A stretch of DNA of 64,000 nucleotides from an uncultured Bacteroides sp. (GTDB lineage Bacteria; Bacteroidota; Bacteroidia; Bacteroidales; Bacteroidaceae): assembly GCF_963678845.1 (NCBI RefSeq), contig NZ_OY787468.1, forward strand, positions 124,001-188,000, in the 5' to 3' direction. The notes below the pieces were generated by a model, which saw only the letters and a program-made list of their open reading frames with translations, did no database searches and was not told where the DNA came from. A program made the position numbers and the translations under genes. This document shows, in pieces, positions 9,298 to 18,028 of the stretch. Position 1 is the first letter of the stretch, and each line of letters starts with the position of its first letter.

Positions 9298-10170
9298 ATG
9301 GTTTACACGAAACCAACAAACTATAAAGAAAGACCAATTGTAATTATTGGAGCTGGAACATTAGGAATGCGCATCGCTTTGATGATGGCAACCAGGGATG
9401 GTGAAGTCAGAATTTACGACCCTTCCTCAGAGCAACGAAACAAAGCAAATGACTTCATCCAACAGCAATTACCCGGTTTACTAACTAAGTTCCCAGGCAG
9501 AAGCAAAGGTAAAGTTGTGCTTTTTGACAACCTCTCTAAAGCCGTAGAAAATGCTTGGATTATATTTGAAGCTATACCGGAAAAACTGGAACTAAAAAAA
9601 GATCTTTTCGGTAACCTTGATAGGCTTGCTCCAATTGATGCTATCTTGGCAAGCAATTCTTCATCATTCCCAACCAGCCTATTTATAGATCAGGTCAGTG
9701 AAAGCGGAAAAACAAGAGTTGTAAATGCACATTTTTATATGCCACCCATCCAGAATGCGATAGAGATTATGAGCTGCGGTTTCTCTGATCAGGCAGTAAT
9801 AGAAACTTTGATGGATATTTTGCCAGCCTATGGAGGGCTGGTTCCGTTTAAAGTTCAAAAGGAAAGTGTTGGTTTTATCTTCAACAGGGTTTGGGCAGCT
9901 ATAAAAAGAGAATGTCTGGATGTTGTTGCCGCAGGTATATCAACACCTGAGGATGTTGACCGTATCTTTATGGTAAATACCGGCATTCCAATCGGCCCTT
10001 TTCGTGAAATGGATCAAATAGGGCTTGACGTAATTCTTGAGATTGAAGAATACTATGCTACACTAAATCCTTCACTGCCAACAGGTCCAAGAGAATTGCT
10101 ACGTAAATACATCTCACAGGGAAAACTTGGTGTTAAGAGTAGGTGTGGTTTCTATTCATACACTTCCTGA
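9298..10170 (+). CDS. 3-hydroxyacyl-CoA dehydrogenase family protein
   Basis: The 290-residue NAD-dependent dehydrogenase has the Rossmann motif GAGTLGMRIA at the N-terminus and acid D42 region IYDPSS. The catalytic set of 3-hydroxybutyryl-CoA dehydrogenases is present: serine in ASNSSSFPTS, histidine in NAHFYMPP, glutamate in AIEIMS and asparagine in VGFIFNRVW. The C-terminal domain (about 185-290) is the usual helical dimer domain. The active site looks intact although the HFFNP motif is changed to HFYMP, so the acyl group may be unusual. It pairs with the degenerate FolD-like gene 12 bp upstream; no thiolase or crotonase is nearby. Confidence 0.85.
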   Translation: MVYTKPTNYKERPIVIIGAGTLGMRIALMMATRDGEVRIYDPSSEQRNKANDFIQQQLPGLLTKFPGRSKGKVVLFDNLSKAVENAWIIFEAIPEKLELKKDLFGNLDRLAPIDAILASNSSSFPTSLFIDQVSESGKTRVVNAHFYMPPIQNAIEIMSCGFSDQAVIETLMDILPAYGGLVPFKVQKESVGFIFNRVWAAIKRECLDVVAAGISTPEDVDRIFMVNTGIPIGPFREMDQIGLDVILEIEEYYATLNPSLPTGPRELLRKYISQGKLGVKSRCGFYSYTS

Positions 10171-10217
10171 TATAAATAACATATGCCATTTCACGAATTG
10201 ATATAAACAAACTAATT

Positions 10218-10433
10218 ATGAGTAATTTAACAACCAGTCTTCTAAAAGCAGCACACCAATTTTCGATAGTAGACTTTGGCGCATTTAAAATTTGTCTTCT
10301 GTCAATGGGAATTCTTTTAGGCACTTATTTCAGTAATTTCTTTTCTGCAAACATCAGTATCATCTGGATTATAGCCATTATCACATGGTCATTTATGTTG
10401 TTTCAAGTTATCAAATATATGCAAAAGTCTTAA
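10218..10433 (+). CDS. Small two-helix membrane protein (71 aa)
   Basis: The 71-residue protein has two hydrophobic segments (about 24-42 and 46-64) around a short polar turn. It resembles small Bacteroides proteins often labelled 'permease of phosphate ABC transporter', a name with no experimental basis that I know of. It lies 47 bp after the dehydrogenase gene on the same strand and may be the last gene of that unit. Function unknown. Confidence 0.65.
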   Translation: MSNLTTSLLKAAHQFSIVDFGAFKICLLSMGILLGTYFSNFFSANISIIWIIAIITWSFMLFQVIKYMQKS

Positions 10434-10485
10434 AAGATAGAATAACAACAAATACGAAGCCGGATTCTTTTAGTATTAAAAGAAA

Positions 10486-10518
10486 AAAGCCTCAAAATCA
10501 AATGATTAAGAGGCTTTT
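10486..10518 (-). terminator. Terminator of tRNA-Leu(CAA), possibly two-way
   Basis: The arms AAAAGCCTC and GAGGCTTTT flank a partly paired centre. On the minus strand the hairpin follows the tRNA end by a few bases and runs into TTTTTTCTTTT. Confidence 0.75.
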
Positions 10519-10522
10519 AGCG

Positions 10523-10606
10523 TACCCAGAGCCGGGATCGAACCGGCATGGAAGTGAATCCACTGGTGTTTGAGACCAGCGCGTCTACCAATTCCGCCAT
10601 CTGGGC
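10523..10606 (-). tRNA. tRNA-Leu (anticodon CAA)
   Basis: The minus strand folds as a type II tRNA. The acceptor GCCCAGA pairs with TCTGGGT, the D arm contains GGCGGAATTGGTAGACGC, and the anticodon stem CTGGT/ACCAG holds loop CTCAAAC (anticodon CAA). There is a long variable arm (TGGATTCACTTCCA) and a T arm with GGTTCGATCCC. The discriminator is A and CCA is not encoded. Length is 84 nt. Confidence 0.95.
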
Positions 10607-10741
10607 GAATTGCGTGTGCAAAGATACGGCTTTTTTCCATATTTGCAAGGCTTCATTTAAAAAAATGAGAAAAAAAGTGAATATCACAAAGATGAATTCG
10701 CTTTTTATAAAATTAATCTTACCTTAGCGAAAACTTTTAAA

Positions 10742-11836
10742 ATGATTAATATCATGACAAACAACAATAATTATTGTGTAATCATGGGTGGAGGTATTGG
10801 AAGCCGTTTTTGGCCTTTCAGCCGCAAAAGTCTCCCCAAACAATTCCTTGATTTCTTTGGAACAGGTCGCTCTCTACTTCAGCAAACATACGACCGCTTC
10901 AGCAAAATTATACCTGCAGAAAACATCTTTATTGTTACAAATGACTTATACTTTTCATTGGTTCAGGAACAACTTCCACAGCTGTCTCCCAAGCAAATTC
11001 TTTTAGAACCAACTCGCAGAAACACAGCACCTTGCATTGCTTGGGCATCATACCATATTCACGCATTAAATCCAAATGCAAATATCGTAGTAGCACCTTC
11101 TGATCACCTTATATTAAAAGAAAGTGAATTTCTGGAGGCAGTTGAGAAAGGCTTCAAATTTGCATCCGAATCATGCAAACTGGTTACTTTGGGAATTAAA
11201 CCGAACAGACCGGAAACAGGATACGGGTATATACAAGTTGACGAGCAAAGAGATGGTGACTTCTGTAAGGTAAAAACATTTACAGAAAAACCGGAGTTGG
11301 AATTAGCAAAGGTTTTTGTTGAGAGTGGAGAGTTTTATTGGAACTCCGGACTATTCATTTGGAACGTAAACTGCATTATAAAAGCATTCAATGAGCTTCT
11401 TCCTGAACTAGTAGCCAAATTAACTGCAGATGAGAACGTTTATGGAACAGAGAAAGAAAAAGCTTTTATTGATGAATATTTTCCGGCATGTCCAAATATC
11501 TCAATTGACTTTGGTATCATGGAGAAAGCAGACAATGTTTTTGTTTTAGTTGGTGACTTTGGATGGTCTGATCTTGGAACATGGGGATCACTATACGATC
11601 TTTCTCCAAAAGATAAAGATAAAAATGTTGCTCTAAAATGTGACACGCTGATGTACAACAGTAAAGACAATATAGTTGTAATGCCGGAAGGAAAGTTAGC
11701 TGTAATACAAGACCTGGAAGGTTATTTGATTGCCGAATCAGATAATGTATTGCTGATCTGCAAGAAAGATGAGGAGCATGCTATCCGTAAATTTGTAACT
11801 GACGCCCAGTTAAAAATGGGTGAAGATTATATTTAA
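10742..11836 (+). CDS. manC: Mannose-1-phosphate guanylyltransferase
   Basis: The enzyme makes GDP-mannose from mannose-1-phosphate and GTP for glycan and GDP-fucose synthesis. The 364-residue chain carries the nucleotidyltransferase signature GGGIGSRFWPFSRKSLPKQF, then VAPSDHL, RPETGYGYIQ, FTEKPE, WNSGLFIW and GWSDLGTW. It is the short form without the C-terminal isomerase domain. Two starts are possible, 10742 and 10754 (MTNNNN); the second gives the more usual N-terminus. It is monocistronic: a tRNA is upstream on the other strand and a terminator follows. Confidence 0.93.
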   Translation: MINIMTNNNNYCVIMGGGIGSRFWPFSRKSLPKQFLDFFGTGRSLLQQTYDRFSKIIPAENIFIVTNDLYFSLVQEQLPQLSPKQILLEPTRRNTAPCIAWASYHIHALNPNANIVVAPSDHLILKESEFLEAVEKGFKFASESCKLVTLGIKPNRPETGYGYIQVDEQRDGDFCKVKTFTEKPELELAKVFVESGEFYWNSGLFIWNVNCIIKAFNELLPELVAKLTADENVYGTEKEKAFIDEYFPACPNISIDFGIMEKADNVFVLVGDFGWSDLGTWGSLYDLSPKDKDKNVALKCDTLMYNSKDNIVVMPEGKLAVIQDLEGYLIAESDNVLLICKKDEEHAIRKFVTDAQLKMGEDYI

Positions 11837-11850
11837 AAAATCTATTTATA

Positions 11851-11890
11851 AAAAAGAATGCGCGTGATAATAATCATGCGCATTCTTTTT
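11851..11890. terminator. Bidirectional terminator between manC and HIT gene
   Basis: The hairpin AAAAAGAATGCGCGTGA / TCATGCGCATTCTTTTT has T-runs on both strands and lies between two convergent genes. Its right arm overlaps the stop codon region of the HIT gene. Confidence 0.9.
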
Positions 11891-12303
11891 TATAAATCAG
11901 CCTTACTGTTTTCCCAAGCACTCTTGATTGATTCTGCAATCAAAATAAATTCGTCGTTAGACAACTTTTGCTTTGGATTTGAAATTATCATATCCGACTC
12001 CTTATTAATTGGAATTAGATGAATATGAGCATGAGGAACTTCAAGTCCCATCACAGCAACCCCTATTCTCTTACATGGAATTGCTTTCTCAATTGCTTTA
12101 GCCACACTTTTCGCAAAAAGATTCATTGCTGAAAGTTCTTCATCTTCCAAATCGAAAAGATAGTCTATTTCACGTTTAGGTATAACCAGAGTGTGGCCTT
12201 TTACCAAAGGATTGATATCAAGAAAAGCAAAAAAACGATCATCCTCCGCTACTTTATAACTAGGAATCTCACCAGCTACAATTTTACTAAATATTGTTGC
12301 CAT
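11890..12303 (-). CDS. HIT family nucleotide hydrolase
   Basis: The 137-residue protein opens with the HIT-domain start TIFSKIVAGEIPSYKVAED and contains DINPLVKGHTLVIPK. The histidine triad HAHIHLIPI is near residue 100. HIT/Hint proteins hydrolyse nucleoside phosphoramidates and AMP conjugates. It lies 14 bp after greA on the same strand, a common pairing in Bacteroides, and shares the terminator with convergent manC. Confidence 0.92.
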   Translation of the reverse strand: MATIFSKIVAGEIPSYKVAEDDRFFAFLDINPLVKGHTLVIPKREIDYLFDLEDEELSAMNLFAKSVAKAIEKAIPCKRIGVAVMGLEVPHAHIHLIPINKESDMIISNPKQKLSNDEFILIAESIKSAWENSKADL

Positions 12304-12317
12304 TGTTTTTTATATTT

Positions 12318-12782
12318 TTAAAGAGATATATTCACAACTTCAAGAGAGATTTTACCTTGAGGAACAGAAATATGAGCAACATCACCTACCTTCTTTCCTA
12401 AAAGTCCCTGAGCAATAGGAGTACTAACTGATAATTTCCCTTCTTTCAGATTTGCTTCACTCTCAGAAACAATAGTATATACCATCTTCATTCCGTTATT
12501 CACATTCTTAAGTTCAACTTTATTGAGAATCTGAACAGAATCTGTTTTCAATTTTGTTTCATCAATAATCTTTGCAGCTCCAACAATGGTCTTCAACTGA
12601 TTAATTTTCATTTCAAGCATGCCTTGTGCTTCTTTTGCCGCATCATATTCTGCATTTTCAGACAAGTCACCTTTATCTCTCGCCTCAGCAATCTGTCTTG
12701 AAATTTCAGGACGATTTACAGTTTCGAGTATTCTCAGTTCCTCAACTAGTTTTTTGTAACCTTCTTCTGACATATAAGCCAT
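12318..12782 (-). CDS. greA: Transcription elongation factor GreA
   Basis: GreA enters the RNA polymerase secondary channel and stimulates cleavage of back-tracked RNA. The 154-residue protein has the N-terminal coiled coil with the acidic tip (RDKGDLSENAEYDAAKEAQ) and the C-terminal domain (STPIAQGLLGKKVGD). The D and E at the coil tip are present, so it should be active. It is preceded by a full AAGGAGG ribosome-binding site and a leader containing a terminator-like hairpin. It is co-transcribed with the HIT gene 14 bp downstream. Confidence 0.95.
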   Translation of the reverse strand: MAYMSEEGYKKLVEELRILETVNRPEISRQIAEARDKGDLSENAEYDAAKEAQGMLEMKINQLKTIVGAAKIIDETKLKTDSVQILNKVELKNVNNGMKMVYTIVSESEANLKEGKLSVSTPIAQGLLGKKVGDVAHISVPQGKISLEVVNISL

Positions 12783-12790
12783 AATTCGAT

Positions 12791-12797
12791 CCTCCTT
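12791..12797 (-). promoter_or_regulatory. Strong Shine-Dalgarno for greA
   Basis: AAGGAGG lies 8 bases before the greA ATG on the minus strand. Perfect Shine-Dalgarno sites are rare in Bacteroides, where starts are usually preceded by A/T-rich sequence, so this one stands out. Confidence 0.7.
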
Positions 12798-12850
12798 ATT
12801 TAATAAATTAATAATATGCTTTTAAGCAATAAGTAAATTAACTGTCATAT

Positions 12851-12885
12851 AAACAAAAAAGAATTCCAACATAAGTATGTCGGAA
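12851..12885 (-). terminator. Terminator-like hairpin inside the greA leader
   Basis: On the minus strand TTCCGACATA pairs with TATGTTGGAA (12864-12885) and is followed by TTCTTTTTTG. It lies between the promoter at 12910-12940 and the greA start codon, so greA transcripts must read through it. It may act as an attenuator. It might instead, or also, end the upstream lipoprotein transcript. Confidence 0.65.
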
Positions 12886-12909
12886 CCCTCTTTCTCTTTA
12901 AATACGTTA

Positions 12910-12940
12910 CAAAGATATACTTTTATATGATATATGCAAA
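12910..12940 (-). promoter_or_regulatory. Consensus Bacteroides promoter for greA
   Basis: The minus strand shows TTTG (12937-12940), exactly 19 bases, then TATCTTTG (12910-12917). This is an exact match to the primary sigma consensus of Bacteroides. It lies about 130 bp upstream of greA. Confidence 0.85.
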
Positions 12941-12995
12941 ACAAAATGGTATGCTTTCTAACATGTTTTACATAAAAGCACTAAATATTAGCAAT

Positions 12996-14147
12996 TTAAA
13001 GCAATTTCTTAATCGCGTCTTCTAGATTTTTAATGCTCTCATCACGGGCTTTAAGCTCATTATTTCTATTGATCAAGAAGAATGCCGGTATTTTCTTTAT
13101 ATTATACATAGAAGCATATCTTGAATTAACTCCATCCTCATCACGAACACAAACCCATGGCAACTTATCAGTGGCAGTTTTCCAGAAATGCTCATCAGCA
13201 TCTAAAGAAATCTGATAAATCTGTAAACCTTGAGCTGCATACTTATTATATAAATCACGCAATACAAAATTATGCGCAGCGGAAACCTCACTTTGATAAA
13301 CAATAAAATCAAGAAGAACAACCTTACCTTTCAAAGTACTCAGTTTGCGGGTCACCCCTTTAATATCTTTCAGGTTGATATCAATTAATCCCGCTTCAGA
13401 TATTTTTTCCTGAGGAATTTGTAACACTCTACTTTTTGCCGTTCTGGTATTCTTAAGTCCTTTTATAACTATATTATATAAGTTCTTTGTACGATCGGCA
13501 TTAGGATAAGCATTAGTTAAACTCGTTGCAACAGCTTGAAAACATTTAATGTCATCTTTACTATTCATCGGATCAAAAAGCAAAGAGCCATTTAGTTTCT
13601 GGAAAAGAGCAAAATAAGCATAAGTCATATTTGGAGCAACAAAAATATACTTAGATTTCACTTGCTTCTTATAACTATCCACCATCTTTGACACGCTATC
13701 CTGAAGCACCTCATTTGTAACTTTATTTTGCTGAGTAGCTTTCACTAGTCCATCAACCTTCTTTTGCAGATCAATCTGCATCAATGTAAGTTCTTTTATT
13801 TTTGTACAATTATCAGAACCAGTTATAGAATATCCCGTAGATAAATCGCTTAATTTTGCTTTAACATCAAGAGGTTCAATGCTGTCTACAGAGAAATTAA
13901 TCACTTTCTCGTCTATTCTCAACCGATAAAATTCAGGAGATTCAGGACGCAGCTGTTTAAAACTAAATTCACCATCACTTTTTAGTTTCACTGAATCAAG
14001 CAATTCAGCTCCTTCAATACCGGAAGCCTCCAAATACAACATTTTGCCGTCAGCATCAGCAACAGTTCCTTTAATATTAAATTTTGGTTCTTTGTTGCAA
14101 GATGCTAAAACCAAAGTTCCAAGTATAAAAAAACAAATCTTTTTCAT
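12996..14147 (-). CDS. DUF4369/thioredoxin-like lipoprotein lacking CxxC
   Basis: The 383-residue lipoprotein has a signal peptide ending LVLASC (lipid-anchored cysteine), then a DUF4369-like beta domain (about 25-115), a helical linker and a C-terminal AhpC/TSA-thioredoxin fold (about 245-383: GKVVLLDFIVYQSEV... KIPAFFLINRNNEL). Where TlpA/ResA proteins have WCxxC this one has YQSEVS, so it cannot do thiol chemistry. I chose the ATG at 14147 because the eight earlier codons precede a normal signal peptide. Probably a structural or binding role at the periplasmic face of a membrane; unproven. Confidence 0.85.
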   Translation of the reverse strand: MKKICFFILGTLVLASCNKEPKFNIKGTVADADGKMLYLEASGIEGAELLDSVKLKSDGEFSFKQLRPESPEFYRLRIDEKVINFSVDSIEPLDVKAKLSDLSTGYSITGSDNCTKIKELTLMQIDLQKKVDGLVKATQQNKVTNEVLQDSVSKMVDSYKKQVKSKYIFVAPNMTYAYFALFQKLNGSLLFDPMNSKDDIKCFQAVATSLTNAYPNADRTKNLYNIVIKGLKNTRTAKSRVLQIPQEKISEAGLIDINLKDIKGVTRKLSTLKGKVVLLDFIVYQSEVSAAHNFVLRDLYNKYAAQGLQIYQISLDADEHFWKTATDKLPWVCVRDEDGVNSRYASMYNIKKIPAFFLINRNNELKARDESIKNLEDAIKKLL

Positions 14148-14319
14148 GGTATATATTCTTATAATTTGCACGATTTATTTATAGTTAATTAAATGCAAAT
14201 ATACTTCTTTTCATGGTTAGACAAAGCATTTACATGTCATCTTCTCTTCAAAAAACTAAAAAAAACAATTTTGAAGTAACTTTTTCGCTCATTTCCACTG
14301 TCTTAGACTAATAAATATA

Positions 14320-14327
14320 TATCTTTG
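14320..14327 (+). promoter_or_regulatory. -7 box for pnp
   Basis: TATCTTTG stands 41 bp before the pnp start. The -33 region at 19 bp spacing reads only ACTG, so the match is partial. Confidence 0.5.
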
Positions 14328-14367
14328 CACTAATTTTGAAAGAAAGAAAATAGATAAAACAATTTTT

Positions 14368-16500
14368 ATGATCAACCCAATTGTTAAAACAATCGAGCTA
14401 GGTGATGGAAGAACCATTACTCTCGAGACGGGAAAATTGGCAAAACAGGCAGACGGATCTGTTATGCTGCGCATGGGAAACACCATGTTGCTCGCTACTG
14501 TTTGTGCCGCTAAAGATGCAGTTCCCGGAACAGATTTCATGCCTTTACAGGTAGAGTACAAAGAAAAATACGCAGCCTTTGGCCGTTTTCCAGGTGGTTT
14601 TACAAAAAGAGAAGGTAGAGCTTCAGACTATGAAATTCTGACTTGTCGTTTGGTAGACCGCGCTCTACGTCCACTATTCCCAGATAACTACCACGCAGAA
14701 GTCTATGTAAATATCATTCTTTTCTCTGCAGATGGTGAAGATATGCCCGACGCACTAGCAGGTCTTGCTGCTTCCGCAGCATTAGCTGTATCAGACATAC
14801 CATTCAACGGTCCTATTTCTGAAGTACGTATAGCACGTATTGATGGCAAATTTGTAGTCAACCCAACATTCTCTGAACTTGAAAAAGCTGACATGGATAT
14901 TATGGTTGCTGCTACTTATGAGAACATCATGATGGTGGAAGGTGAAATGAAAGAAGTTTCAGAAGCTGAGTTATTGGAAGCTATGAAAGTTGCACACGAA
15001 GCAATCAAGGTACACTGCAAAGCTCAAATGGAATTGACCGAAGCGGTTGGCAAAGCTGTAAAACGCGAATATTGCCATGAAGTAAACGACGACGAGCTTC
15101 GTAAAGCTGTTCATAATGCTTGTTATGACAAGTCTTATGCAATTGCTGCTTCAGGAAACAAAAACAAACACGAACGTGAAGATGCATTTAAGGCTATCTG
15201 CCAAGAATTCAAAGCACAACTTAGTGAAGAAGAATTAGCAGAAAAGGGAGCACTTATTGACCGTTACTATCACGATGTTGAAAAAGATGCTATGCGTCGT
15301 TGCATCCTTGATGAAGGAAAGCGTCTTGATGGAAGAAAAACTACTGAAATCCGTCCTATCTGGAGTGAAGTTGGTTACCTGCCAGGACCTCACGGATCTG
15401 CAATCTTTACTCGTGGTGAAACTCAATCCTTAACTTCTGTTACCTTAGGTACAAAGATGGACGAGAAAATCATTGATAATGTATTGGCAAGAGGAAAAGA
15501 ACGTTTCTTGTTACACTACAATTTCCCTCCATTCTGTACAGGTGAAGCAAAAGCTCAGCGTGGAACAGGTCGTCGTGAAATTGGACACGGAAACTTAGCT
15601 CATATGGCTTTAAAAGGAATAATTCCTGATAACTATCCTTATGTAGTTCGTATCGTATCTGAAATCCTTGAATCAAACGGTTCTTCTTCAATGGCTACTG
15701 TATGTGCCGGAACATTGGCTCTTATGGATGCAGGTGTGAAGATTAAGAAACCAGTATCAGGTATCGCAATGGGATTGATCAAAAACGCAGGAGAAGAGAA
15801 ATACGCTGTATTATCTGACATCTTGGGTGATGAAGACCACTTAGGAGACATGGACTTCAAGGTTACAGGAACAAAAGATGGTATCACTGCTACTCAAATG
15901 GACATCAAGGTAGACGGACTTTCTTTCGACATTCTGGAAAGAGCACTTAATCAGGCTAAAGAAGGACGTATGCACATTCTTGGTAAGATCCTTGAAACAA
16001 TTCAGGAACCTCGTACTGAGTTGAAAGACCACGCTCCACGTATTGAAACCTTGACTATTCCTAAAGAATTCATCGGTGCTATAATAGGCCCAGGTGGAAA
16101 GATTATCCAGGGAATGCAAGAAGAAACTGGTGCAACTATCACTATTGAAGAAGTTGAGGGTGTAGGTAAGATTGAAGTTTCAGGAACTAACAAAGCTTCT
16201 ATTGAAAACGCTATGCGTTTGATCAAGGGCATTGTTTCAGTACCGGAAGTTGGTGAAATTTACAAAGGTAAAGTTCGTTCAATTATGCCTTACGGTGCAT
16301 TTGTTGAATTCCTTCCAGGAAAAGACGGATTGCTCCACATCTCTGAAATCGACTGGAAACGTCTTGAAACAGTTGAAGAAGCCGGAATCAAAGAAGGCGA
16401 CGAAATTGAAGTAAAACTAATCGATGTTGATGCAAAGACTGGCAAGTTTAAACTTTCAAAGAAGGTTTTAACTCCACGTCCTCCAAAGAAAGAAGATTAG
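14368..16500 (+). CDS. pnp: Polyribonucleotide nucleotidyltransferase (PNPase)
   Basis: PNPase degrades RNA 3' to 5' using phosphate and can add tails. The 710-residue protein has two RNase PH-like halves (about 10-225 and 310-545, with FPGGFTKREGR and RGETQSLTSVTLG), the helical linker between them, a KH domain (GAIIGPGGKIIQGMQEETGA, about 565-590) and an S1 domain (GKVRSIMPYGAFVEF, about 630-700). Full length for the family. Codon use is biased toward optimal codons, as expected for an abundant protein. Monocistronic, with its own -7 box and terminator. Confidence 0.97.
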   Translation: MINPIVKTIELGDGRTITLETGKLAKQADGSVMLRMGNTMLLATVCAAKDAVPGTDFMPLQVEYKEKYAAFGRFPGGFTKREGRASDYEILTCRLVDRALRPLFPDNYHAEVYVNIILFSADGEDMPDALAGLAASAALAVSDIPFNGPISEVRIARIDGKFVVNPTFSELEKADMDIMVAATYENIMMVEGEMKEVSEAELLEAMKVAHEAIKVHCKAQMELTEAVGKAVKREYCHEVNDDELRKAVHNACYDKSYAIAASGNKNKHEREDAFKAICQEFKAQLSEEELAEKGALIDRYYHDVEKDAMRRCILDEGKRLDGRKTTEIRPIWSEVGYLPGPHGSAIFTRGETQSLTSVTLGTKMDEKIIDNVLARGKERFLLHYNFPPFCTGEAKAQRGTGRREIGHGNLAHMALKGIIPDNYPYVVRIVSEILESNGSSSMATVCAGTLALMDAGVKIKKPVSGIAMGLIKNAGEEKYAVLSDILGDEDHLGDMDFKVTGTKDGITATQMDIKVDGLSFDILERALNQAKEGRMHILGKILETIQEPRTELKDHAPRIETLTIPKEFIGAIIGPGGKIIQGMQEETGATITIEEVEGVGKIEVSGTNKASIENAMRLIKGIVSVPEVGEIYKGKVRSIMPYGAFVEFLPGKDGLLHISEIDWKRLETVEEAGIKEGDEIEVKLIDVDAKTGKFKLSKKVLTPRPPKKED

Positions 16501-16524
16501 GAATAAACTTTCCTATAAATATAG

Positions 16525-16562
16525 AAAGAGCTTAGCTGAATAATCAACTAAGCTCTTTTTTT
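16525..16562 (+). terminator. pnp terminator
   Basis: AAAGAGCTTAG pairs with CTAAGCTCTTT and is followed by TTTT. It lies 25 bp after the pnp stop and may serve the convergent BNR gene weakly on the other strand. Confidence 0.9.
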
Positions 16563-16606
16563 GTTTTCTCGTTGCGGAACCATCCTGTCAGAGAAAAGAC
16601 AATCTT

Positions 16607-18019
16607 TTACTTCTGCAACTCATATATCCAAAGAACAGATGGCTGAGGTAACTTACCAGTTCGCTTCTGATCACGATTAGGAGACAAAGCTTCCCAGCGA
16701 AGAACATACTGAGTATTCTTATCACCGGCTACGCCCGAATCCTTTATTTTATATACTAACATTCCGGGATATGCAGATTCCAGAATCTCCATCTTTTTAG
16801 GATAGGCTGATGGAATAGGTTTCTCACTTAAAGGAGCAAAAGTACTTTCATCAGCTACAATCTGCGCATCTTTAAGGTTCAGTCGATGATACCCCATAAA
16901 CACTTTACCATCTTTTACCACAGGTGCGTCAATTAATAGCTCATTAACAACAGTGCCACCTCCCTTAAAGTCCCAACGATAGTTCCAGTTGGTTTGTTTT
17001 ACAGCCTTCCATTTACTACCTTCATAACGGGAGAAGTATAGCTGCGTATTCCCTTTATCATCATATTTATGATAACCAACAATAACATGGTTAGAAGAAT
17101 CAAAGCCCAGCTTTATTCCTATGTTAATAAGACCACCCTTCTCGGGAGTGGCATCAACAACCAGACAGCTATCTTTCAATGTAATAGGGAATCCCGCTTT
17201 TTCACCATTCACACTTTCCCAATGAATAAGATCCTTGCTTCGAGCATAAGAGAGCGTATGATTACTTGAACAATCAGGAGTTTCACGCCACACCCATAAC
17301 AAATGAAAATATCCGTCAGGTCCAAGGATTGGTCCCTGCATATAGGCATTTCGTTCTCCTTCGCCATCAATTAATGGTTTATCAATTAACCTACTCCACT
17401 TTTGAGAAGAGACATTTAATACATTAAATACCTCATATCCATTGCCACTCCGGCCGTATCTATAATGGAAAAGGATCTCTCCCTTCGGACCATACATAAA
17501 CTCCGGATAAGTAGTAACATCTTCTTCTTTACCAGTCATGTGGTGAACTGCCTGCATGGAACGGATTTCCCAAGGTTCATTGCTCTTAAAGTAGACCATG
17601 GGACTGGAATGCATATTTCCTACCACATGGATATACCCAGCTTCATCAACAAACAACGAGATATAATTATGACTATCCCACGGCACTTTTGTATCTAAAG
17701 CCTTGTAATACCACTTTTTCTGATTCAGCTTTCGAGAAGCCAGAACCATTTGGTGAAGCGTATCATAATAAGCCACGTACTGATGATTACCTTTTGTGTA
17801 AAGTGCAAAGTTTACAGGAAAATCGGCAGGTACATCACTAATTTTAAGAACACTCTTAATCTTTAAGCCATCCCGTTTAACAACCTTAGACTTATCAATA
17901 CGAGTCATTTTAGAAACAGATGACAGAAATACCTCCTCTTTTGAGGAAGCATTCTGAACTGTAGCCAGCATAGTACTGGCAAATAATAAAGTAGAATATA
18001 AAAACCTACTGGCACCCAT
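16607..18019 (-). CDS. BNR-4 repeat protein, putative secreted lyase or glycan binder
   Basis: The 470-residue protein has a signal peptide (about 1-27) and the seven-bladed propeller pattern of BNR-4 proteins: repeated WDSHNYISLFVDEAGYIHVVG, TYPEFMYGPKGEILFHYRYG and ILGPDGYFHLLWVWRETPDC segments. Conserved histidines and arginines in these repeats resemble those of propeller-type polysaccharide lyases (PL24/25/42 group), several of which act on rhamnose-glucuronate linkages. It starts 9 bp after the stop of the GH51 arabinofuranosidase and is surely co-transcribed. A lyase role in arabinogalactan or pectin side-chain breakdown is inference; a non-catalytic role cannot be excluded. Confidence 0.75.
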   Translation of the reverse strand: MGASRFLYSTLLFASTMLATVQNASSKEEVFLSSVSKMTRIDKSKVVKRDGLKIKSVLKISDVPADFPVNFALYTKGNHQYVAYYDTLHQMVLASRKLNQKKWYYKALDTKVPWDSHNYISLFVDEAGYIHVVGNMHSSPMVYFKSNEPWEIRSMQAVHHMTGKEEDVTTYPEFMYGPKGEILFHYRYGRSGNGYEVFNVLNVSSQKWSRLIDKPLIDGEGERNAYMQGPILGPDGYFHLLWVWRETPDCSSNHTLSYARSKDLIHWESVNGEKAGFPITLKDSCLVVDATPEKGGLINIGIKLGFDSSNHVIVGYHKYDDKGNTQLYFSRYEGSKWKAVKQTNWNYRWDFKGGGTVVNELLIDAPVVKDGKVFMGYHRLNLKDAQIVADESTFAPLSEKPIPSAYPKKMEILESAYPGMLVYKIKDSGVAGDKNTQYVLRWEALSPNRDQKRTGKLPQPSVLWIYELQK

Positions 18020-18028
18020 TATCTATAA

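Noticed and set aside
10385..10573. 62-aa plus-strand frame
   Set aside because: It overlaps the small membrane protein gene, the terminator and the antisense side of tRNA-Leu(CAA).
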